The notes under the pieces: generated by a model
What the model saw: only the letters and a program-made list of their open reading frames with translations
Databases searched by the model: none
What the model was told of the DNA's origin: nothing
Made by a program: the position numbers and the translations under genes
Part shown: piece after piece, positions 58,028 to 64,000 of the stretch
Position numbering within the stretch: the first letter of the stretch is position 1
Layout of the letters: each line of letters starts with the position of its first letter
DNA from: Ampelocalamus luodianensis
Lineage: Eukaryota; Streptophyta; Magnoliopsida; Poales; Poaceae
Direction: 5' to 3'
DNA length: 64,000 nt
Assembly (NCBI GenBank): GCA_036346255.1
Contig: CM070632.1
Location: 49,922,896-49,986,895, forward strand

Positions 58028-58405
58028 TTTTACCTGTTGCATACTAGTTACATCGGTAGGCTCTTCCGGCTGTCGCTGTAGTCCCAGGGTTATCTTTGGA
58101 GGCATGGCTGCATGAGGCTCTCGATGTATTCAGATGCATTGGATTGTCAAATTACTATCAAATATTTTGTACTTTTTGGGTAGCAGCGTACAGCACTGTG
58201 ACATGTTAGGATTGGGAATCCTGAATAAATAGCGCACCTCTATAATCCATTTCAGAGTTTTGCCAATTTTAAATCCTTTTCAGATCTGAATCATTTTAAA
58301 GCGTTGCTCATCTCCTGTCTGACTTGAGCCAGCCTTAAAAACGTTTTGAGCTTCTTCAGCTTCAGCGGCAAGATTATACGAGCAACTCCATGGTAGTGGT
58401 ACAAG
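58028..58405 (+). other. 3' UTR and flank of OTC
   Basis: Presumed 3' untranslated region; aataaat near 58222 is a possible polyadenylation signal. Nothing else supported. Confidence 0.5.
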
Positions 58406-58631
58406 CAGGGTTCATGTACCCGTTCCCGGACATTTTCCCGGCCAGACGGCGGTGCCGGTTACCTGTCAAACTGGGTTTTTTCAGTTGAAATTCGATCGAA
58501 TTTACTTGAAATTCGTCCAAAAATTAAAATTTAAATTTTGAATTGGCTAAACCGGACGGTTGTAGTTCCGGTATTTTGTTTCCCGGATACCTTCCGGTAG
58601 CCGGCGGTTACTGGCCGGAATTTCATCCCTG
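58406..58631. mobile_element. hAT-like MITE, 226 bp, perfect 8-bp TSD
   Basis: Both flanks carry ggtacaag (58398-58405 and 58632-58639). The ends are caggg-initial inverted repeats (cagggttcatg; minus-strand cagggatgaaa), and subterminal ccggcc/ggccgg motifs are mirrored. An 8-bp duplication and CAGGG ends indicate hAT. No coding capacity. Confidence 0.85.
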
Positions 58632-58928
58632 GGTACAAGCTTCTGCAAGCTGAGCAGCACGGCGTGGCTGCAACACATTATTGCAGACAAGGCAGCACGA
58701 CCTAGATACGGGATTTGAGAGTAGAAAATGAAAGGAACGATGATGATTTTTAACATCATGACGAGACAGAGAACAAACGATCATTTTGTCTAGGTATAAG
58801 AATAGACATACTGAGTATTCTGATCTGAACTTCTACACCAAAATTGGGATCAATTACAGGAGCAAGGACGTCGACGCCGCAAGGTGACGAATGCAAATCA
58901 GGCAAATGTGTGAAACCAACGGGTTGGG

Positions 58929-59388
58929 TGTCAGTCCCAGGAAAAGAACAGAGGAATCTGAAGAGTGGATGAACTCTGGAGAAGGAGATGAGTAGAAGCC
59001 GGCAGCAAACGTACCTTTCCGTCGATTTCACTTAAGCGCCGAGGGAAGGCTATGATGTTAAAGGAAATTCTGAAGGAAGATCTAACGGCTCGGAAGGAAC
59101 TTCGTAGTTACTGTTACGTCAGCTGGATTGTCGTTTTCGTTTTTCATCTCTGAACTTCACCTGTGAAGTTTGTTTACTCTTTCCAACTGTAATATTAAGC
59201 GGTAACTTCAGGGTTGAATCTGGGTTATAAGACCAGCGATGCTAGTAATGAGGAGATACGAAAAAGACAACATATCAGTCTCTAGCTTTATTTCTGTTAG
59301 AACCCTAGTTAACTTTCCCTTTGCGTTCTTCTCTCCTCAAACACGACCGAACTCAAATGTTGGGACTCTGAAGATTCAGGTCCTGACA
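58929..59388 (+). mobile_element. Probable 5' LTR of a Ty3/gypsy element
   Basis: The right end (gattcaggtcctgaca) is well placed, five bases before the primer-binding site. The left end at tgtcagtcccagg is inferred because tgtcag mirrors ctgaca. The 3' LTR lies beyond the window, so the left boundary cannot be checked here. Confidence 0.55.
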
Positions 59389-59392
59389 TTTT

Positions 59393-59404
59393 TGGTATCA
59401 GAGC
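59393..59404 (+). promoter_or_regulatory. Primer-binding site for initiator tRNA-Met
   Basis: tggtatcagagc is the usual plant LTR-retrotransposon primer site complementary to the 3' end of initiator methionine tRNA. It starts five bases after the proposed LTR end and 97 bp before gag. Confidence 0.92.
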
Positions 59405-59500
59405 ACAGCAACTCCTGGCCCCGTGATCGGTGCGAGCAAGGTTGGACCAAGCTGACAGGTTGCTGCCGTAAAATCCCTGAACATTACTGGATCTGAGTGG

Positions 59501-61612
59501 TTGATGGTGGTGAAGACCAGATCTCACAGTTCGATCGAAGAAGAAGGTATGGAGATGGAAAATAGAGCAGAGATTATCAAGATTCAAGAGAAGCTGAAGG
59601 ATTTAGACACATTGAAGTCTGATGTGGCCGAAATCAAGAATCTTTTGCTTACCAAGTTCTCTGAGTCTTCAAGAACCGGTGTGGAAGTAGAGGTGACTGA
59701 ATCCCGAGAGGAAGGTCCAGTCACAGAAGTAACGAGGGGAAATCTACCTTGGAACGTGGAGCAAAATAGGCGAACTGGAGTACCGACGAACTTCTTCTTG
59801 GAACCAAACACGGTAATACCAAATCTCACTCCGATTTTCTCGTCTGCTGTCAGAACTTCAACACAAGTTAATCTAGAAGAGAGGGATGGTGAGACGCACC
59901 GAAGATTACTGCAGCAGTCAGGAATGATGCATCCGATGGCAAACCAAGGGTTCAATCAGGGTCAGGGAGTCCCAGCGGCTCCGCCGAACTTGGCAAAACA
60001 CAAATCCGAGGCGGCGATCTGCACCTATTACCATCCTGCAATGAATGTTAATGCTCAGTTTGACACACAGTTACCACAACAAGGATGGACACACCGTGCA
60101 AGTATCCCAGGAGCAAATATGTTTGATACAATGGGAGATATGACTCAGAACCTTAACAGTAGTAGTCATCAATTCGCAGACGCAGTGTTAAGAGGTCCGA
60201 AATTAGAAATTCCTTTATTTTCAGGAGAGGGACCGATTGGCTGGCTAGAACAATGCGAAAAATTCTTCGAGATGGCGGGAACACCCAGAGAACAGTGGGT
60301 AAACCTTGCTACTGGGCATTTCACTGGAAGGGCAAATACGTGGTTTAAAGGAATTGGTATCGCTTGGCAAATCTTGGACTGGCAGCAGCTGTGCTCCTTG
60401 CTGGCTGACAGATTTGCAGAAGCTAGTGCTCATGAAGCAGTAGAGCGGTTACAAACAATGAAGCACATTGGCAACATGAGCAAATATATTGATTACTTTG
60501 AAAGAAGTGTGGAATTAGTGAGAAGGGATCACCCGTATCTTCAAGAAGCATTTCTATTGAGTTGTTTTATCGGAGGTTTGAAGGAAGAAATCAAGTATGG
60601 AGTGAGTATGCATCAACCAAAAGGATTGCTAGAGGCTTATTGGTTTGCTAAGTTGGAAGAGAAGGCTAACCAGGCTAAAAGAGCGAGTAACAGTGGGGGT
60701 TTGAATAGGAACAAAAGTAACAGTTCAAATTTCAGAAATGGACCAGTGAAGGGAATGAGTGTAGAAGGAATGGATAAAGGGAAGAAAACGATGCAAGAGG
60801 GTAACAAACGAACCTGCTGGCACTGCAACGAACCATGGGTTCCGGGTCACCATCTGTCATGCAAAATCAAGAAAGCCCTCCATGCTATTTTGCTGCAAGG
60901 TGAGGAAGAAGTGACAGAAATGGCAGAGGACAATGAACCAGCAAAGGAGACTGGGTTTATCACAGCACCGGGAAGTCCAGAGGAGATCGAAGAGGGACAG
61001 GAAACCGAACATCTTCTGGTAATATCCAGTCAAGCTATGGGAGGAACTTCAGGTCCGACGACATTTTCGTTGAGAACGGTAATTGGGGACAAACCGGCAA
61101 TACTACTGGTGGATAGCGGCAGTACCAGAACATTCATGGACTATGAATTTGCAGTCAAGAGTGAGTGCAAATTGATGTACCAACCAGCACAGAAAGTAAC
61201 AGTGGCCGGAGGGGGAGAATTGAGCACAGAGGCAGCTACTGAAGAGGTGACATATAACATACAAGGTTATTCCTTTACAACCTCGTTCCAATTATTGAAA
61301 CTCGGAAGCTATGATGCAATTCTTGGGGCAGATTGGATATTTGATCACAGCCCGATAGGACTGAATTTAAAAACAAGAGAATTGTCACTGTTCAAGGATG
61401 GCAAGACTGTAATCTTCAATGATTATACTGTGCCGGGTAAACACTGCCTAGTGGGTGCGACAAAGTTGGAAAAGCTATTAAAAAAAGAGGTACTCGGGTG
61501 TATGATCCGAATCAACTGGGTGCAAGAATCAGAAAACCAGGAGTGCCAAGATCTGCCGGGAGAGGTGCAAGAACCGAGCACGACAAGATGTCGATGTTTT
61601 CAAGGAGCCTAA
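59501..61612 (+). CDS. Ty3/gypsy Gag with protease region
   Basis: An open frame of 703 residues. A coiled-coil-like N-terminus (residues about 20-50) is followed by the retrotransposon Gag domain (about 235-385, LEIPLFSGEGPIGWLEQCEK, TWFKGIGIAWQILDW). Then come a CCHC zinc knuckle with C438, x2, C, and a spaced His/Cys pair (CWHCNEPWVPGHHLSC), and an aspartic protease with DSG at about 537-539. The frame runs out at 61612 shortly after the protease. Pol continues in another frame with stops between, so the original Gag-Pol polyprotein appears broken by small indels here. Products would assemble particles and cleave the polyprotein in the cytoplasm. Confidence 0.88.
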   Translation: MMVVKTRSHSSIEEEGMEMENRAEIIKIQEKLKDLDTLKSDVAEIKNLLLTKFSESSRTGVEVEVTESREEGPVTEVTRGNLPWNVEQNRRTGVPTNFFLEPNTVIPNLTPIFSSAVRTSTQVNLEERDGETHRRLLQQSGMMHPMANQGFNQGQGVPAAPPNLAKHKSEAAICTYYHPAMNVNAQFDTQLPQQGWTHRASIPGANMFDTMGDMTQNLNSSSHQFADAVLRGPKLEIPLFSGEGPIGWLEQCEKFFEMAGTPREQWVNLATGHFTGRANTWFKGIGIAWQILDWQQLCSLLADRFAEASAHEAVERLQTMKHIGNMSKYIDYFERSVELVRRDHPYLQEAFLLSCFIGGLKEEIKYGVSMHQPKGLLEAYWFAKLEEKANQAKRASNSGGLNRNKSNSSNFRNGPVKGMSVEGMDKGKKTMQEGNKRTCWHCNEPWVPGHHLSCKIKKALHAILLQGEEEVTEMAEDNEPAKETGFITAPGSPEEIEEGQETEHLLVISSQAMGGTSGPTTFSLRTVIGDKPAILLVDSGSTRTFMDYEFAVKSECKLMYQPAQKVTVAGGGELSTEAATEEVTYNIQGYSFTTSFQLLKLGSYDAILGADWIFDHSPIGLNLKTRELSLFKDGKTVIFNDYTVPGKHCLVGATKLEKLLKKEVLGCMIRINWVQESENQECQDLPGEVQEPSTTRCRCFQGA

Positions 61613-61716
61613 AGGGCCGCACCCAAAAGAGAATGTGATCACATCATACCACTAAAGGGCACACGGATCCTCCGAATCTCGCATCAGATCGAACACCACA
61701 CCATCAGAAGGATGCC

Positions 61717-64000
61717 ATGGAGAGCATCATCAGCCAGCTTCTGGAATCTGAAGAGATCAGAATGAGTGTGAGCCCATACTCATCCCCGGCAATAATGGTT
61801 AGAAAAAAAGATGGTTCTTGGAGGTTGTGTGTAGATTATCGACAGCTTAACTCAATGACTATCAAGAACAAATTTCCCATGCCGATCATCGAGGATTTAT
61901 TAGATGAATTACATGGGGCAACCATATTCTCCAAGTTAGATTTAAGATCGGGATATCATCAAATCCGAATGGGGGAAGAGGATATTCATAAAACTGCCTT
62001 CAGGACTCATTCAGGCCATTATGAGTATACTGTCATGCCTTTTGGGCTAACCAATGCCCCGGCCACATTTCAGTCTCTCATGAATCAAATATTCAGTAAC
62101 CAGTTAAGGAAATATATACTAGTGTTCTTTGACGACATCTTGGTATACAGTAAGAGTTTATCAGATCATGTAGACCATTTACAGCAAGCTTTGCATATAT
62201 TGAGACAGAATCAGCTAAGTGCAAGAAGGAGTAAGTGTTGTTTCGCCTTGAATGAGATAGGCTACTTAGGCCATGTGATCAGTGGGGCTGGAGTAGCTAC
62301 AGATCCTAGGAAGATAGCAGACGTGATTAATTGGCCAGTTCCAAACTCAGTTTCCAAGTTGAAGGGCTTTTTGGGGTTGACAGGTTATTATAGAAGATTT
62401 GTGAGAGGGTATGGAAAGATTTGTAGACCACTCTTTGATATTTTGAAGAAAGACTCGTTTAAGTGGGAGGAAGCTCAAACCATAGCTTTTGATACTCTGA
62501 AAAGAGCCATGACCACGTGTCCTGTCCTAGCTTTACCAGATTTCTCTAAACCTTTCATATTAGAAACCGATGCTTGCAGTACAGGATTGGGGGCAGTCTT
62601 GATGCAAGGGAATAGACCTATTGCTTATTATAGCAAAACTCTAGGGGTAAGAGCAGCTGCACAATCCATTTATGAAAAAGAGGCTATGGCTATATTAGAG
62701 GCATTAAGAAAGTGGAGACACTATTTGATTGGCAACCAACTGGTGATAAGAACAGACCAGAAGAGTCTTAAATTTATAACAACTCAGAGGTTAGCAGAGG
62801 GAATACAACACAAGCTACTTCTCAAGTTATTGGAATTTGATTACCAAGTGGAGTATAAGAAAGGAAAGGAAAATCTAGCTGCAGATGCTTTGTCTAGAAA
62901 AGATACTGATGGTTCAGAGATAGAAGAGAAGTGCCAGGCCATTGTTACGGTTGTTCCAGAATGGGTGGAGGATGTAAAAGGTAGTTATATTAATGACCCC
63001 CTTTATGATAAATTGTTGGTGGACAACCAGACTCAAGTAAGTGCCGACAATTCTTATGTGTTCGAGGCTGGTTTGGTTAGATATAAAGGCAGAATATATG
63101 TGGGAATTGGAAATGATAGTAGGACTAAAATCCTGGATTCTTTTCACTCATCCTCTATAGGAGGACACTCGGGGAGAAGAGCAACCTATCACCGGCTTAA
63201 AAAACTGTTTTACTGGCCGAATCTCAAAAGGTGTGTGGAAACACTAGTCTCTGAATGCCCGGTTTGCCAAATCACCAAAGCAGAACATGTTCGAGCTCCG
63301 GGATTGCTGAACCCACTGGAGATACCCGACATGGCATGGGCTCATATCAGTATGGATTTCGTTGAGGGATTACCTAAATCCAGAGGTAAGGAGGTAATCT
63401 TGGTGGTAGTGGATAGATTTACTAAATACGCACATTTCCTACCCTTGTCTCACCCATATTCGAGGCAACAAGTAGTACAAACTTTCATGGACAACATATT
63501 TAAACCGCATGGGATGCCAATTGCTATTGTGACCGATCGGGACCGAATATTCACTAGCCATCTATTCCAAGAGATATTCAGAGTGATGAAGGTCTCCTTA
63601 CTACCGAGTAGTGCATACCACCTCAAACGGACGGTCAAACGGAAAGAGTGAACCGAAGTGTAGAGTCTTATCGAGGAGTATGACATTCCAAGAACCAAAA
63701 GAATGGATGAGCTGGATAACCATGGCCGAGTGGTGGTATAACACTTCCTACCACACATCTTTGAAGATTACCCGTTTCAAGCTTTGTATGGTTATCCTCC
63801 CCCTCAAATTGGGGAGTTTACTCTTCCTTGCAACGTTTCGGATGAGGCAAAGGTCACACTGGAGCAGCGAGCTCGAATGATGGAGCAGCTCAATACTAAT
63901 CTGCACCATGCTCAAGAGAGGATGAAATATTTCGCGATCGTTCGGCATCGGAGAGGCAACTTCAAGTGGGAGATATGGTGTATATCAAGATGCAACCATA
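61717..64000 (+). pseudogene. Ty3/gypsy Pol (RT, RNase H, integrase), frameshifted, runs off the end
   Basis: The main frame 61717-63651 begins within the reverse transcriptase (SSPAIMVRKKDGSWRLCVDY, MPFGLTNAPATFQSLMN, catalytic FFDD at residues 137-140). It continues through RNase H (first Asp at 285, LETDACSTGLGAVLM), the integrase zinc finger (HSGRRATYHRLKKLFYW, CPVCQ) and the integrase core (Asp at 547 in SMDFVEGLP, Asp at 607 in VTDRD). FFDD in place of YxDD is normal for plant gypsy elements. A stop at 61636 separates this frame from Gag. A single-base shift near 63623 moves the rest of integrase to another frame, which continues to the window end (WWYNTSYHTSLKI, VGDMVYIKMQP). RT before integrase places it in Ty3/gypsy. 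Confidence 0.92.

Noticed and set aside
1..64000. CRISPR arrays, rRNA or tRNA genes
   Set aside because: No regularly spaced repeats, rRNA cores or complete tRNA cloverleaf sequences were seen; the only tRNA-like boxes belong to the SINE.

Overview
This is nuclear DNA from a grass, most likely Oryza or a close relative. Evidence: intron-rich genes with plant GT-AG splice sites, GC-rich 5' exons, rice-style hAT, MULE, MITE, SINE and solo-LTR insertions, and plant-specific families (PLS-class PPR, nsLTP, CYP703, plastid ornithine carbamoyltransferase). No bacterial, phage, organellar or CRISPR features were seen. All assignments come from reading the sequence; no database search was run.

Genes. 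Five look intact. They are a thioredoxin-like/NHL-repeat protein (2312-8682, +, about 16 exons), a triose-phosphate-translocator-family sugar-phosphate/phosphate transporter (21953-25846, +, 7 exons, with a GC-AG first intron), a type-1 non-specific lipid transfer protein (33566-34095, -, 2 exons), a single-exon E-type PPR protein (47207-49267, -) and ornithine carbamoyltransferase (53289-58027, +, 5 exons). A sixth, a CYP703A-like cytochrome P450 (35146-40717, -), is a pseudogene. It is cut by a hAT transposon and has lost the I-helix/ExxR region and part of the heme loop.

Layout. 1-9 kb: NHL gene, with a long-TIR element in one intron. 9.5-21.8 kb: repeats only, namely a decayed hAT MITE, a 2-kb element full of AGTTTCA-like units, a solo LTR, a 0.6-kb foldback palindrome, and a 7.9-kb hAT element that itself carries a 4.1-kb solo LTR. 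22-26 kb: transporter. 26.3-33 kb: MULE remnant with a nested hAT-like element, then a degraded long LTR. 33.5-41 kb: lipid transfer protein and broken P450. 41-46.9 kb: a TIR element, a 4.4-kb solo LTR and a SINE. 47-53.2 kb: PPR gene, then a duplicated repeat block and a Pack-MULE-like element holding an N-myristoyltransferase fragment. 53.3-58 kb: ornithine carbamoyltransferase, with a LINE in intron 1 and a solo LTR in intron 4. 58.9-64 kb: 5' LTR, primer-binding site, gag and a frameshifted pol of a Ty3/gypsy element that runs off the end.

The genes do not form a pathway or operon; each is an independent plant transcription unit. Most of the interest lies in transposon archaeology. Many insertions can be bounded to the base by target-site duplications, several are nested so their order can be read, and a few touch genes (P450 inactivation, and a Pack-MULE 85 bp from the ornithine carbamoyltransferase start codon). 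I found no convincing undescribed biological system.
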